This document shows positions 28,438-37,445 of a stretch of 64,000 bases of DNA, piece by piece (the first letter of the stretch is position 1; each line of letters starts with the position of its first letter). The notes beneath the pieces are model-generated. The model did no database searches. It saw only the letters and a list, made by a program, of their open reading frames with translations, and was not told where the DNA came from. Source of the stretch: Betaproteobacteria bacterium. GTDB lineage: Bacteria; Pseudomonadota; Gammaproteobacteria; Burkholderiales; Usitatibacteraceae. Position numbers and translations under genes: made by a program. The stretch lies in assembly GCA_016720925.1 (NCBI GenBank), contig JADKJR010000001.1, positions 558,001 to 622,000 on the forward strand. The letters are read 5' to 3'.

Positions 28438-30264
28438 ATGTCCGCTACCGCCAACGCCAACGCCGCAAACTCTTCCCGCGCAACCAGTCCGTCTGAAGCA
28501 CAAAAGAAGAGTAGCCTCGCCACCCTGCGTGGCCTGCTGCCGTTCCTCGCCCCTTACAAGCGTCAATTCATGCTGGCGGGCATTGCGCTACTGATCGCGG
28601 CGGGGGCCACGCTGGCGATTCCGTACGCATTCAAGCAGATGATCGACCTGGGCTTCGGCGCGGCGGGCGCGAAGAGCACGGAAAACATCGACCTCACTTT
28701 CCTTGCCCTGTTTGGCGTGGCCACCATGCTCGCGGTTTCGACGGCCGCGCGCTTCTATGCTGTTTCGTGGCTGGGCGAGCGGGTGACGGCCGATATTCGC
28801 AGCGCGGTCTATCGGCATGTCGTCACGCAAAGCCCGCAGTTTTTTGAAGTCACGCGCAGTGGCGAAGTGCTTTCCCGGCTCACAGCGGATACCACGCTCA
28901 TCCAGTCGGTTGTTGGTACCAGTATTTCCCTCGCACTACGTAACACGCTTTTGTTCGTGGGCGGCCTCGGCATGATGTTTTTCACCAGCGTGAAGCTGTC
29001 GTCGATCATCATCGTGCTGCTGTTCGCGGTGATCGTGCCGATCATCGTCTACGGCCGCCGCGTGCGCACCCTGTCGCGCGATTCGCAGGACCGCATCGCC
29101 GACGCTTCCGCCGTGGCGGGGGAAATTCTCAATGCCATGCCAACAGTGCAGGCCTACACGCACGAGAAAATCGAGGCGGACCGCTTCAGCTCCTCGGTTG
29201 AGCGCGCGTTTACCACCGCCATCCGCCGCATCCGCGCGCGATCATTTCTGACCGTGCTGGCTATTGTGCTGGTGTTCGGCGCGATTGTGTTCGTGCTTTG
29301 GCTGGGCGCGCATGCCGTCATGCAGGGAAACATGACGGGCGGCGAACTCGGCCAGTTCATCCTCTATTCCGCGCTCGTTGCCGGTGCGGTCGGCGCGCTC
29401 GCCGAGACACTAGGTGAAGCGCAACGGGCTGCCGGCGCCACCGAGCGCCTGATGGAGTTGATGGCGGAACGCTCGCCCATCCAGTCCCCGGACAAACCGA
29501 TTGCCTTGCCGCCACGCACACAAGCCGGTGCATCGCTCGCCTTGCAGGATGTCACGTTTAACTACCCGTCACGTCCGCAGTCGGCATCGCTCACGCATCT
29601 CACATTTAATATAGAGCCTGGCGAGACCGTCGCCGTCGTTGGGCCGTCGGGTGCCGGCAAGACCACGCTGTTCCAGTTGCTGCTGCGTTTCTATGACCCG
29701 CAGCACGGCCGTATCCTCCTCGATGGCGTCGAGATCCGCGATCTCGATTTGCATGTGCTGCGCGATGCGATTGGCATTGTGCCGCAGGACACGGTGATCT
29801 TTGCAGCAGATGCAATGGCGAATATCCGTTATGGCCGCGTCGATGCCACGGACGAGGAAGTCATCGCTGTCGCGAAAATGGCGGCGGCGCATGAGTTTAT
29901 CGAAAAGCTGCCGGACGGTTATCAATCTTTCCTGGGCGAGCGCGGCGTGCGGCTGTCAGGCGGCCAGCGCCAGCGAATCGCCATCGCTCGCGCACTCCTG
30001 AAAAATCCGCCGCTGTTACTGCTGGACGAAGCGACCAGCGCGCTGGATGCAGAGTCGGAGCGCCTCGTGCAAGGAGCGCTGGAAGCCGCAATGGCCGGAC
30101 GCACCACGCTGGTCATCGCGCACCGCCTCGCCACCGTGCAGAAGGCCAATCGCATAATCGTGCTCGACGAAGGCCGCTTGGTCGAAACCGGCACCCATGC
30201 ATCGCTGGTCGCACAGGGCGGTATTTACGCCAATCTTGCGGCGTTACAGTTTCATGGCGGATGA
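28438..30264 (+). CDS. MsbA-type ABC exporter, fused permease and ATPase
   Basis: A 608-residue half-transporter. A hydrophilic Ala/Ser/Asn-rich leader (residues 1-30) precedes six transmembrane helices (about 35-310) with the coupling segment SGEVLSRLTADTTLIQ, and a C-terminal nucleotide-binding domain: Walker A GPSGAGKTT at 402, Q-loop GIVPQDTVIF, signature LSGGQRQRIAIARALL at 506, Walker B LLLLDEATSALD with D530/E531, H-loop VIAHRLATVQKA. It resembles proteobacterial exporters annotated as lipid A or multidrug exporters; the substrate is not evident. ATG 28438 gives the natural N terminus, but ATG 28396 is in frame and cannot be excluded. Confidence 0.93.
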   Translation: MSATANANAANSSRATSPSEAQKKSSLATLRGLLPFLAPYKRQFMLAGIALLIAAGATLAIPYAFKQMIDLGFGAAGAKSTENIDLTFLALFGVATMLAVSTAARFYAVSWLGERVTADIRSAVYRHVVTQSPQFFEVTRSGEVLSRLTADTTLIQSVVGTSISLALRNTLLFVGGLGMMFFTSVKLSSIIIVLLFAVIVPIIVYGRRVRTLSRDSQDRIADASAVAGEILNAMPTVQAYTHEKIEADRFSSSVERAFTTAIRRIRARSFLTVLAIVLVFGAIVFVLWLGAHAVMQGNMTGGELGQFILYSALVAGAVGALAETLGEAQRAAGATERLMELMAERSPIQSPDKPIALPPRTQAGASLALQDVTFNYPSRPQSASLTHLTFNIEPGETVAVVGPSGAGKTTLFQLLLRFYDPQHGRILLDGVEIRDLDLHVLRDAIGIVPQDTVIFAADAMANIRYGRVDATDEEVIAVAKMAAAHEFIEKLPDGYQSFLGERGVRLSGGQRQRIAIARALLKNPPLLLLDEATSALDAESERLVQGALEAAMAGRTTLVIAHRLATVQKANRIIVLDEGRLVETGTHASLVAQGGIYANLAALQFHGG

Positions 30265-30371
30265 CCGTTTAGGCCGGCCGCCACCAGCTCGGGCGAATAT
30301 TGGATGCTCGTAACGACTATACCCAATAGCCACTGACGCGACCCATACGAGCACAGGTGATCGCGGAAGAT

Positions 30372-30533
30372 CTAGCCTTGGGCGAGCAATACCAACGCGA
30401 GGGCCATCAGCCAAATGGTGCCACCGACCAGCGATCCCCACATGATGCCGGTGACCTCATCAAGCTGGTCCCAGCGAAGGTCTAACGGATCTGGCGGGTG
30501 CGCTTCATGAAACTCAAAAGTGGCGTTGTTCAT
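30372..30533 (-). CDS. small single-pass membrane protein, unknown
   Basis: A possible 53-residue protein: an acidic/proline N-terminal part (EAHPPDPLDLRWDQLDEVTG) followed by one hydrophobic helix (GSLVGGTIWLMALALVLLAQ). The sequence looks protein-like, but the ribosome-binding site before ATG 30533 is weak and I know no family. It is convergent with the ABC exporter. Confidence 0.45.
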   Translation of the reverse strand: MNNATFEFHEAHPPDPLDLRWDQLDEVTGIMWGSLVGGTIWLMALALVLLAQG

Positions 30534-30745
30534 GGTGTCTTTCAAAGTCCACACGCATATATTCCGCCGCGCGCCGGGCGCTGCTTATAGGCCCGCGGCT
30601 GACACTTTTGTAGGAAAACGGCTACAAAATTCGTGCGGGTTGTCCAGCTGCCCATCGCGGGTTCGCTTGGCGGCTGGATAGCCCGCGATGGGCTCGTTAG
30701 CTCGAAAAATTGGCGGGTAGCCGAGATTTCTTGGGGAAATGAACA

Positions 30746-30812
30746 AAAGTCTAGTATCCACGGGTGTTTCCGGGTGATTATTGCCGGGAAGCCGCGCCAG
30801 TGCGTGAGTTTT
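30746..30812 (+). repeat. palindromic dispersed element, copy 8
   Basis: Left arm AAAGTCTAGTATCCACGGGTG, inner TTTCCGGGTGATTATTGCCG, right arm GCCGCGCCAGTGCGTGAGTTTT. It lies upstream of the ArsR-type gene in a 468-bp gap that otherwise holds only the promoter at 30958-30994. Confidence 0.8.
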
Positions 30813-30957
30813 GAAATATTCTTGGCTTGATCCAACGCTCAGTGCGTTCCTTGACAGAGCTTCAGGTTCGTTCATGTTGCCCAAACGATGAAAAGGAATT
30901 TCGCTGCGTCGGAAGGCGGGTAGTAGTGCGCGACCACATCGTCACTAAAGGCCAATA

Positions 30958-30994
30958 CTTAGGTATTGACCTAAGCATTGAGGCGGATTATATT
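30958..30994 (+). promoter_or_regulatory. promoter with overlapping palindromic operator, ArsR-AHSA1 operon
   Basis: TTGACC (30966-30971) and TATATT (30989-30994) are 17 bp apart, a near-consensus sigma-70 promoter. CTTAGGT-ATTG-ACCTAAG (30958-30975) is a perfect inverted repeat that covers the -35 box, the expected place for an ArsR-type repressor. The predicted transcription start falls at or next to the A of ATG 31002, so the mRNA would have no leader. Confidence 0.7.
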
Positions 30995-31001
30995 CGGTCA
31001 C

Positions 31002-31340
31002 ATGCCTGAACAAACCTTCCAGCTCGATCGTGTCTTTAGTGCGCTGGCGGACCCGACGCGCCGCGCTGTTCTCGAACGTCTGAGCGTTGGTCCCGCACCG
31101 GTCACTGAGTTAGCGCAACCGTTCGATATGGCGCTGCCGTCATTCACGCAGCATCTGAATGTGTTGGAAGGTTGCGGCCTGGTGAGCTCCGAAAAGGCCG
31201 GTCGCGTACGGACATACCAGTTATCACCACAAACGCTACAGGCAGCCGAACATTGGCTGGTTTCGCGGCGCGCAAGCTGGGAAACCCGTCTCGACCAATT
31301 GGACGGCTATCTCCGGAAAATGAAAGGGAAAACACCATGA
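31002..31340 (+). CDS. ArsR/SmtB-type transcriptional regulator (AHSA1-linked)
   Basis: A 112-residue winged-helix repressor. The helix-turn-helix core is VFSALADPTRRAVLERLSVG, LAQPFDMALPSFTQHLNVLE and GLVSSEKAGRVRTYQL, the pattern of the ArsR subgroup that is linked to SRPBCC/AHSA1 genes and generally lacks the metal-binding cysteines of true arsenic sensors; none is seen here. It probably represses its own operon through the palindrome over the -35 box. No Shine-Dalgarno sequence precedes ATG 31002, as expected for a leaderless message. The stop overlaps the next gene's start by ATGA. Confidence 0.92.
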   Translation: MPEQTFQLDRVFSALADPTRRAVLERLSVGPAPVTELAQPFDMALPSFTQHLNVLEGCGLVSSEKAGRVRTYQLSPQTLQAAEHWLVSRRASWETRLDQLDGYLRKMKGKTP

Positions 31341-31843
31341 AGCCCCTGAATCATCCATTCGATCCAAAGCTCGACCTTATGCTTGAACGCATCGTTGGAA
31401 TTTCGCCTGCGCTTGTCTGGGCTGCATGGACCGAGCCAGAGCACCTCAAGCATTGGTTCACGCCCGCTCCGTGGCAAACGGTGGATTGCGAAATTGACCT
31501 TCGGCCGGGCGGTATTTTTCGCACGACCATGCGCTCACCCGACGGTCAGGAGTTTCCGAACGCCGGTTGCTATCTGGAAGTCATCAAGAATCAGAAGCTG
31601 GTCTGGACCAATGCGCTTATGCCCGGATTCCGGCCCGCCGCCACGGCGACTGATTGTGGGGAGCTTTTTTTCACGGCAGTCTTGACACTTGAGTCACAAG
31701 GCGATGGCACGAAGTACACCGCGCTCGTCATGCATCGGGAAGAAGATGGCCGCAAGAAGCACGAAGAGATGGGCTTCCATGATGGCTGGGGAACGGCGCT
31801 CGACCAGCTTGTTGCGTACATGAAGAAACCGCGAGCGGCTTGA
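31337..31843 (+). CDS. AHSA1-like SRPBCC domain protein
   Basis: A 168-residue cytoplasmic protein with the START-like helix-grip fold (AHSA1/ActA family). Conserved segments are LERIVGISPALVWAAWTEPE, LKHWFTPAPW, CEIDLRPGGIFRTTMRSPDG and the C-terminal helix MGFHDGWGTALDQLVAYM. The fold binds hydrophobic ligands; these proteins accompany ArsR-type regulators in many bacteria, and the reaction is unknown. It is translationally coupled to the regulator: its ATG overlaps the regulator's TGA in ATGA at 31337-31340. Confidence 0.92.
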   Translation: MKPLNHPFDPKLDLMLERIVGISPALVWAAWTEPEHLKHWFTPAPWQTVDCEIDLRPGGIFRTTMRSPDGQEFPNAGCYLEVIKNQKLVWTNALMPGFRPAATATDCGELFFTAVLTLESQGDGTKYTALVMHREEDGRKKHEEMGFHDGWGTALDQLVAYMKKPRAA

Positions 31844-31899
31844 CTGGCAGAATTGGAAAATGAAACGGCGTAGCCAAATGCGCACCCAGCGGCGCACTC

Positions 31900-33345
31900 G
31901 TGGACGTGAATAGGGGTATTCCTGGCCGGACGCGTGAGCTGTTCGGCGTGACCTGTCTGTGGGTCGGGCTGTGGGTCACGCTCAGCGTTACTGCTGTCGC
32001 ACATGCTGAAGATTCGCGCCCGTCAGCCGAAGGGTCGCTCGCGCCCAAGCCAATTGGTGTTTCGGCGACATCGGCGGCAATTCAACGCGCGGCGCAGCCG
32101 ATCCGTGGCGCCGCGGACGATTACGACGCGCTGATGCAAAGAGTGGGCGACGCGCGTGTGGTGATGTTGGGCGAGGATACGCATGGGTCGCTGGAGTTCT
32201 ACCGTGAGCGCGCCCGCATCACCATGCGCCTGATCGAAGAGAAGGGCTTCAATGGTGTCGTCATCGAATCGGACTGGGCACCCAGCGAGCGTGTGAATCG
32301 TTACGTTCGCGGCGAGGCAGGGGACGAGTCAGCCGAGATTGCGCTATCAGGTCACACGCGATTCCCGGACTGGATGTGGCGAAACGTGCCGTTTCGCGAT
32401 CTGGTCGCATGGCTGCGCGCTTACAATCAGACGGTCGGGGGCGGAGCGCGTCCCGTGGGCGTATACGGAATGGACGCGCAGGGCATGGCGTCCTCCGCCC
32501 ACAGGCTCCTGGCCACGCTGGCGCGTGTTGATCCCACCGAGGCTGCACGTGTGCGCGAACACTACGCCTGCCTCGAGCGTTTTGATTTCGATGGTGATCG
32601 CTATGGCAAGGCGCTGCAAAATTCCGAAGGCGTCTCTTGCGAACCCGGCGCGGCAGATGCACTCGCTGCGCTGCGGGCGCGCGCCGCGACCGAGGCAGAT
32701 GCGAACATTGGTGCCAACGACGCCGAATGGTTTTCGGTGATGCAGAATGCGCAAGCGATGCGCGCCGCCGAGGCCTACTCGCGCGCGCAGGTTACGCCCG
32801 GCGCGAATTCATGGAACGTTCGCGATCTGCACATGGCCGATGTGATTGATGCTGTCCTCAAGCGCCTGGACAGCCAGGGAGGCGCGCCCGCCAAAGTCGT
32901 GGTGTGGGCGCATAACACACACGTCGGCGATGCGCGTGCGTCGGATCGCGGCGTGCGCAGCGGCTATTGGAGCGTCGGGCAACTGATACGCGAACGCCAT
33001 GCCGATGAGACCGTACTGGTTGGCTTCACGACGCGGCTCGGGTTGGTACGTGCGGCGCCCGCATGGGGTGAGGCCGATCGGGTGTACAACCTGCGGCGCC
33101 CGGCTTGGGAAAGTCTGCCGGCGATTTTTGGACGCGTGCGGCTGCCGCGGTTCCTGCTCGTGTTTTCAACTGCGGGAGCGCCGAGATCTCTGGATGACAA
33201 CTTTCCGCTACGCGCTATCGGCGTCGTATATGCACCAAGACTGGAGCGCAGCGAACACTACTATCGCGGACACGTGACGGGCTTGTTCGACGCGATTGTG
33301 CACATCGATCACACTCAGGTTCTGCCAAGATTGTCCCGCAGATAG
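31900..33345 (+). CDS. exported erythromycin-esterase-family protein
   Basis: A 481-residue protein of the erythromycin esterase (Ere/SuccB) superfamily. An N-terminal signal peptide (LWVGLWVTLSVTAVAHA) directs export. The family core is visible: VVMLGEDTHGSLEFYRERA with E92 and H95, GFNGVVIESDWAPSE, then GVYGMDAQG and VVWAHNTHVGDAR with H338 and H341. Family members hydrolyse macrolide lactones or other esters, but many are unrelated to resistance; drug resistance cannot be claimed here. The start is a GTG (31900 or 31906), without a strong ribosome-binding site. Confidence 0.88.
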   Translation: MDVNRGIPGRTRELFGVTCLWVGLWVTLSVTAVAHAEDSRPSAEGSLAPKPIGVSATSAAIQRAAQPIRGAADDYDALMQRVGDARVVMLGEDTHGSLEFYRERARITMRLIEEKGFNGVVIESDWAPSERVNRYVRGEAGDESAEIALSGHTRFPDWMWRNVPFRDLVAWLRAYNQTVGGGARPVGVYGMDAQGMASSAHRLLATLARVDPTEAARVREHYACLERFDFDGDRYGKALQNSEGVSCEPGAADALAALRARAATEADANIGANDAEWFSVMQNAQAMRAAEAYSRAQVTPGANSWNVRDLHMADVIDAVLKRLDSQGGAPAKVVVWAHNTHVGDARASDRGVRSGYWSVGQLIRERHADETVLVGFTTRLGLVRAAPAWGEADRVYNLRRPAWESLPAIFGRVRLPRFLLVFSTAGAPRSLDDNFPLRAIGVVYAPRLERSEHYYRGHVTGLFDAIVHIDHTQVLPRLSRR

Positions 33346-33674
33346 CGGATCGACCCCATTTCGCCGCAAAGGGCAAGTTGTGGACTTCCTGCAGGATGCT
33401 TGGCCACAACATTGCCTGTTCCCCTGATTGCCACGCTGTCGGACATTCAGTGGTGCGTTTTTGCCGCGCTTCCTACGAGTGTTTCCGTGCAACGCTGATG
33501 GTGCGCGCACGCCGGGTAGGTAAATATGGTGTCGTTAGCTTACAACGAGCACCAACATTATCAACTATCCCATTGCCTTGACGGCCACGCTGATGATCGC
33601 ATCAGCAGCCACGTGGAGCGCACCATCGTTTCCGTCCCCGATTGCTTCCACTACCAATGTCAGCGGGGCCGTGC
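33346..33674. other. gene-free stretch
   Basis: Nothing recognised in 329 bp after the esterase-like gene: no terminator, no palindromic element, no credible coding sequence. Confidence 0.4.
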
Positions 33675-34214
33675 ATGATCGTGAGTGACCAATCGAGTGA
33701 CACATCACGAAGGCGGAAGAGTGACCATCGCTTAACTGACGGACGCAACGCGTCCGCGCCCCCAGCGGATACACAAAAACGGCCCAATTGCGAACAGCTG
33801 GCGTTTGATATCCTGATTTCGAATGAAAAACTGGCACGTGGTGTTGAAATTGAACTCACCGGCATTGCCGTGGAAGACGTATTTCACGCTTTCTATCTAA
33901 ATCGTCATGGCACGCCGGTGATTTCCAGAACCGCGCAAACAATTGTCGTACGCTTCGAGAGCCTCTGGCGGACCGGTGTGCAGATACTTTCTTTGACGAG
34001 GCAGGCACACGCGGCAGTAACCATATCGCGGCCCTATGTGTGGGAAATCGCGCTATTGGGCGGCGGCGGAAGTGAACGCCTTTGCCTTGAAATGAGCACG
34101 CACAAAGTTAAGGCCACGTACCGGTGGCTGTTGGAGTCTGACGAAACCGGCGATGCATTGGTGGCAGAGACTTCTCCGGCGTTCATGTATGACGCGCGAA
34201 CAGGCTTCATCTGA
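33675..34214 (+). CDS. hypothetical protein
   Basis: A possible 179-residue protein with a polar N-terminal 40 residues and then alternating hydrophobic segments suggestive of beta strands (FDILISNEKLARGVEIELTG, TIVVRFESLWRTGVQILSL, YVWEIALLGGGGSERLCLEM). There is no signal peptide and no family I know. ATG 33675 was chosen because upstream codons are poor. The open frame and residue mix favour a gene, but weakly. Confidence 0.4.
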   Translation: MIVSDQSSDTSRRRKSDHRLTDGRNASAPPADTQKRPNCEQLAFDILISNEKLARGVEIELTGIAVEDVFHAFYLNRHGTPVISRTAQTIVVRFESLWRTGVQILSLTRQAHAAVTISRPYVWEIALLGGGGSERLCLEMSTHKVKATYRWLLESDETGDALVAETSPAFMYDARTGFI

Positions 34215-34314
34215 GCGTGCCCGCGCTCACATTCGAGTCCGCTAAATCCAGGAATCACTTGCAACTGAAAAGCGTTTCAGATTGTCTGGCGCGCCGAACG
34301 GCGCAAGGAGCGGG

Positions 34315-34476
34315 CTACCTCCTGCCCTTGTGCCCCTTTTGCCCATCATTTTTATGCCTGCCAGCGACCTCCTTTGACTCCGCTTTTTCCCTTTGTGCTT
34401 GCTTGTCAACGCCCTCCGATGGGGGCGGTGTGGGCGTCTTGTCTGTTGGTTTGAGATCTTTATTGGGTTGTGTCAT
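34315..34476 (-). CDS. small very hydrophilic protein
   Basis: A 53-residue protein made almost only of polar and charged residues (MTQPNKDLKPTDKTPTPPPS, then KQAQREKAESKEVAGRHKND and a basic GHKGRR tail). It is probably disordered. GGAGAG lies six bases before ATG 34476, which supports translation. It stands beside stress-type genes (CsbD, BON) on the same strand, which suggests a desiccation or osmotic stress peptide, but that is inference. Confidence 0.6.
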   Translation of the reverse strand: MTQPNKDLKPTDKTPTPPPSEGVDKQAQREKAESKEVAGRHKNDGQKGHKGRR

Positions 34477-34845
34477 GACACTCTCCAGTTGAAGTGGATT
34501 TGAGTGAGCACAAAAAATCGTTACGACCATGCGGATGCGTGGCGCGGATAAACGTGGGCCACGAATCGTGGCGGGCCGCGTTCATATCAAGCTGACCAAG
34601 AACCCCTATACACGGGCACGTTGAAGCAATATTTTCACGAAGGCCCGTGTCAGGGATGCGCTTCACTGCCTGACGGCGCGTTTCGCGCGATACGCCGGCG
34701 ATGTCGAGCCTCAGCAAAAAAATCCCCCAACACCAACGACCAACCCCACACTGATTTCGGCAATATGCAAATTGGCCTGGTTCGATTGCGCGGATGAAGG
34801 TGATTGAGGACGTGAAATCGATGGTGTGATCGACGATGTGGCCGC
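34477..34845. other. gene-free stretch
   Basis: No gene, palindromic element or terminator seen in 369 bp between the hydrophilic peptide gene and csbD. Confidence 0.4.
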
Positions 34846-35031
34846 TTAGCTCACTGCCTTCTTGACCTTGGCTTTTAAGTCACCGTAGCTCGCCTGAGCC
34901 TTGCCGACGGTATTTTTTACGATACCTTTTGCTTCTATTTCCTTGTCCCCGACTATCTTGCCGACGACTTCCTTGATCTTTCCCGCCGCTTCCTTTTGCC
35001 GGCCCTGGATTTGGTCTTTATTCAATTTCAT
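34846..35031 (-). CDS. CsbD family stress protein
   Basis: A 61-residue CsbD/YjbJ-type protein, abundant under general or osmotic stress in many bacteria; its mechanism is unknown. The pattern is typical: MKLNKDQIQGRQKEAAGKIK, then VVGKIVGDKEIEAKGIVKN and AQASYGDLKAKVKK, a pair of amphipathic helices. GAAGGA precedes ATG 35031; longer frames upstream are not protein-like. Confidence 0.9.
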   Translation of the reverse strand: MKLNKDQIQGRQKEAAGKIKEVVGKIVGDKEIEAKGIVKNTVGKAQASYGDLKAKVKKAVS

Positions 35032-35396
35032 GATATTTCCTTCGCGTTGTTTAGGATAGAAATATTGACATCCGGCATTGCACTTGCCGTCAGCCATGAT
35101 CATCGTGCTCGCCGTCTGATACCGTGTCGGTACGGCAGCGTACAAAAGCGGCTAAAAGCAGTATGATCTTTTGAAATGCATCAATCGAAAAGTCGTCGGC
35201 CGGTGGATGGCTCATGCATCCGGGTGACGTAACCTGTGTCTGCCCTCCGCGAAGCGAGCCCGCGCCAGCACTGCATCAGTGATCGGATATCGGAAGATAA
35301 ACGCGGAAGAAATACGGGCAACAAGAGCCTCACTCGATACCTGCCGCCAGCAAACTGTCGGAAAGAATATCGGGCGGGGCCCTTCCAGTTTGGCGC
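35032..35396. other. gene-free stretch
   Basis: The upstream side of csbD and the downstream side of the YXWGXW gene. No conserved element seen in 365 bp. Confidence 0.4.
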
Positions 35397-35774
35397 CTAC
35401 CGACGGTTCGGATTATCCGGTTGCCTGTCGCGGCTATTCGGTACGCCGTCACCATCACGATCACCGCGGTTCCAGCGGCCACGTTCAAGGGCCCAGCCGT
35501 TATTCCGTTCGATCCAGCGTGGCTCGACAAAGTGAAAGCCGGCGCGCTGGCGCTCCCAATGACCTTTTTTCCACGTGTGCTTGCCGCGGTTGGCGTCCCA
35601 ATAGCCCGGGACCCAGACGTAGCCACGGCGAGGCGCGGGAGTGACTTCATGTCGCGCTGCAGGTGGTGGCGTTCTCAGGAAAATTTCGACGTCGGCAAGC
35701 GCGGGCGGCGAGAGGGAAATGCTTCCCAGTGACGAGGCAATCAGTACTGTGAGCAGTGATTTGCGGAATTTCAT
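35397..35774 (-). CDS. exported YXWGXW-repeat protein
   Basis: A 125-residue exported protein with a signal peptide ending at ALA. Mature residues show the YXWGXW-type repeats: APRRGYVWVPGYWDANRGK, then TWKKGHWERQRAGFHFVEPRW and GWALERGRWNRGDRDGDG. The C-terminal RDGDGVPNSRDRQPDNPN resembles a calcium-binding thrombospondin type 3 loop. Probably an envelope or surface protein. AAGGAG precedes ATG 35774. Confidence 0.88.
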   Translation of the reverse strand: MKFRKSLLTVLIASSLGSISLSPPALADVEIFLRTPPPAARHEVTPAPRRGYVWVPGYWDANRGKHTWKKGHWERQRAGFHFVEPRWIERNNGWALERGRWNRGDRDGDGVPNSRDRQPDNPNRR

Positions 35775-35880
35775 GATATTCAGTCTCCTTCATGTCGGCC
35801 CAGGCTGTTGCGCGAGCCTCCAGTGTGGCTGGCATTTTTACATCGTCCCGAGCGCGGGTATGCCATGCTGATACTGGAAT

Positions 35881-35895
35881 GAGAATAGTATTCTC
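35881..35895. promoter_or_regulatory. 15-bp perfect palindrome upstream of the YXWGXW gene
   Basis: GAGAATA-G-TATTCTC, 106 bp upstream of the minus-strand start at 35774. It has the look of an operator. The 7-3-7 reading TGAGAAT-AGT-ATTCTCG does not fit the usual Fur spacing, so no regulator is assigned. Confidence 0.35.
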
Positions 35896-36025
35896 GCCTT
35901 CCCGCGTCGTCAGTACGGCAACGCACATAGCGTCATCGCCGAATCGATGCAACAGCCGGCATCGGTCGGGCGCGTTGAAAGTCAACGTTGCCCGCCAATA
36001 CTGACCGCAATCGAATCCCGGCGAA

Positions 36026-36355
36026 TTACTTGTCTGCGACGATTTTGATGCTGCTCTCAACTGAGGTAACACCTTTCACAGCGCGCGCGATCGAGACAGC
36101 TTTATCTGCTGCCGCCTGGCTCTTTGCGTTACCGCTCAGCGTGACCGCGCCCTTGTCGGTCGTATCAACACTGATACGCACCAGGCTCGATACTTTTTCC
36201 TCAGCCAGCTCGGCTTTTATCTTCGCCGTGATGACTGAATCCTTGACGAACGTCTTCGGCGAAGTACGGTTGGCGTCCGTGTCAGCGGTATAGCCCGAAA
36301 TCGGCAGCATCAACGCGCTGGCTGCGACTATTGTTGCAACAAGTTTGATGTTCAT
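36026..36355 (-). CDS. periplasmic BON-domain protein
   Basis: A 109-residue exported protein: signal peptide (MNIKLVATIVAASALMLPIS) and one BON domain (DSVITAKIKAELAEEKVSSL, then ISVDTTDKGAVTLSGNAKSQ and VKGVTSVESSIKI). Single-BON proteins such as OsmY-like and DolP-like proteins bind phospholipid at the envelope and are induced by osmotic or envelope stress. CCAGGAC precedes ATG 36355. It belongs to the local group of small stress genes, all on the minus strand. Confidence 0.92.
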   Translation of the reverse strand: MNIKLVATIVAASALMLPISGYTADTDANRTSPKTFVKDSVITAKIKAELAEEKVSSLVRISVDTTDKGAVTLSGNAKSQAAADKAVSIARAVKGVTSVESSIKIVADK

Positions 36356-36632
36356 GGTTTTGTCCTGGTTTTGGGGATGGTGGGTTGATGAAGTTGTTGC
36401 AACATCTTTGCGGATGCGTCGTGCGATCGGGTTCCCCGAGCAGCCTTCGCCTATGACAACACCGGACACAAGAAAGCCAGGTGGTTCTGCCGGCAATTTG
36501 TCTCAGGAGGCATTCTCTGCCTTGCCAACCTCGCGCTCTGTGCGGCGGCGTACACACAGCGAAATATTCATGGAATGATGGGACATTGAATGCCGGTACG
36601 CAAGATCGGCAATGCTCGCCGATCTAGTCTGC

Positions 36633-37268
36633 CTAGCGGATCAGGGCATTGGCGAGTGCAATGACGTCATGAATATTTTTCGATTCGCAAAATGGCGCTG
36701 GTGCGCCGCTCGGCAGCGTCAGGCCTGCCTGGTTGTGCCAGATCGTATCGAGTCCGACCTTGGACGTTCCAAACAGATCAAAGCCGGACCCGGCCACGAA
36801 CAGCACGCGACTCGCCGGCAGATCGAGTTCATTCAATGCCATTTGATATGGATGCGGGTCGGGCTTGTAAAACCCGGCGCGCTCGGATGTGACCACCACG
36901 TCAAAGCGCACAGCCACGCTCTCCGCAGCCTTGCGGCCGAGACGTTCCGAGCAATTGGTGACAACACCGATCCGATGCGTTTTGCGTAAGGTGGTGAGCG
37001 TGTCGATAACTCCAGGCCACGGCATGAGCATCGGCCACAGGACCTCAAGATTGGCGGCATTCGCGGCAGACAGGCCGACTGCCTTGGCAGATTCCATCAC
37101 CAGCGTTTCATAGGGCCGGTATGCCCCGCAGCCATAGGTGCGCCGCAGGTATTCGGCGCGCCATTTGCGGCCCATTTCTTTCGAACCGGCGGCCTGGTTC
37201 CAGATCGTCCACGAATCCAGCAGGGCCGTGAGTAAATCGAACAATACCGCATCGTATTTCTGCACCAT
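36633..37268 (-). CDS. HAD superfamily hydrolase (haloacid dehalogenase-like)
   Basis: A 211-residue cytoplasmic hydrolase. Motif I is VLFDLLTALLDSW with the likely nucleophile D11; motif II is VVTNCSERLG; motif III K and the DD-type motif IV lie in GFYKPDPHPYQMAL and VLFVAGSGFDLFGTSKVGLD. The cap resembles type II 2-haloacid dehalogenases, but the T-A-L after the nucleophile is a deviation from the usual xGT, so dehalogenase activity is not certain. Start ATG 37268 has GAAAGAAG upstream. Confidence 0.85.
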   Translation of the reverse strand: MVQKYDAVLFDLLTALLDSWTIWNQAAGSKEMGRKWRAEYLRRTYGCGAYRPYETLVMESAKAVGLSAANAANLEVLWPMLMPWPGVIDTLTTLRKTHRIGVVTNCSERLGRKAAESVAVRFDVVVTSERAGFYKPDPHPYQMALNELDLPASRVLFVAGSGFDLFGTSKVGLDTIWHNQAGLTLPSGAPAPFCESKNIHDVIALANALIR

Positions 37269-37445
37269 GGTACTTCTTTCAATGTTTTGAACGGAGGGCC
37301 AATACTCCCACATTCAACGGCTTCAGGTTGAGCAAGCCCGATCACCAGACCAGATGGAAATGATGGCGGTTACAGATACGCATTCGGCGGCGATACTAGC
37401 GGAAATCGCGCTATATTCAGCCAACCTTCACCATAAGGAATTCGC

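Noticed and set aside
31900..33345. Erythromycin-esterase-like gene as an antibiotic resistance gene
   Set aside because: Only family membership is seen; many exported members of this superfamily have no link to macrolides.
35881..35895. Palindrome as a Fur box
   Set aside because: The half-sites TGAGAAT/ATTCTCG are three bases apart instead of one, and no iron gene is adjacent.
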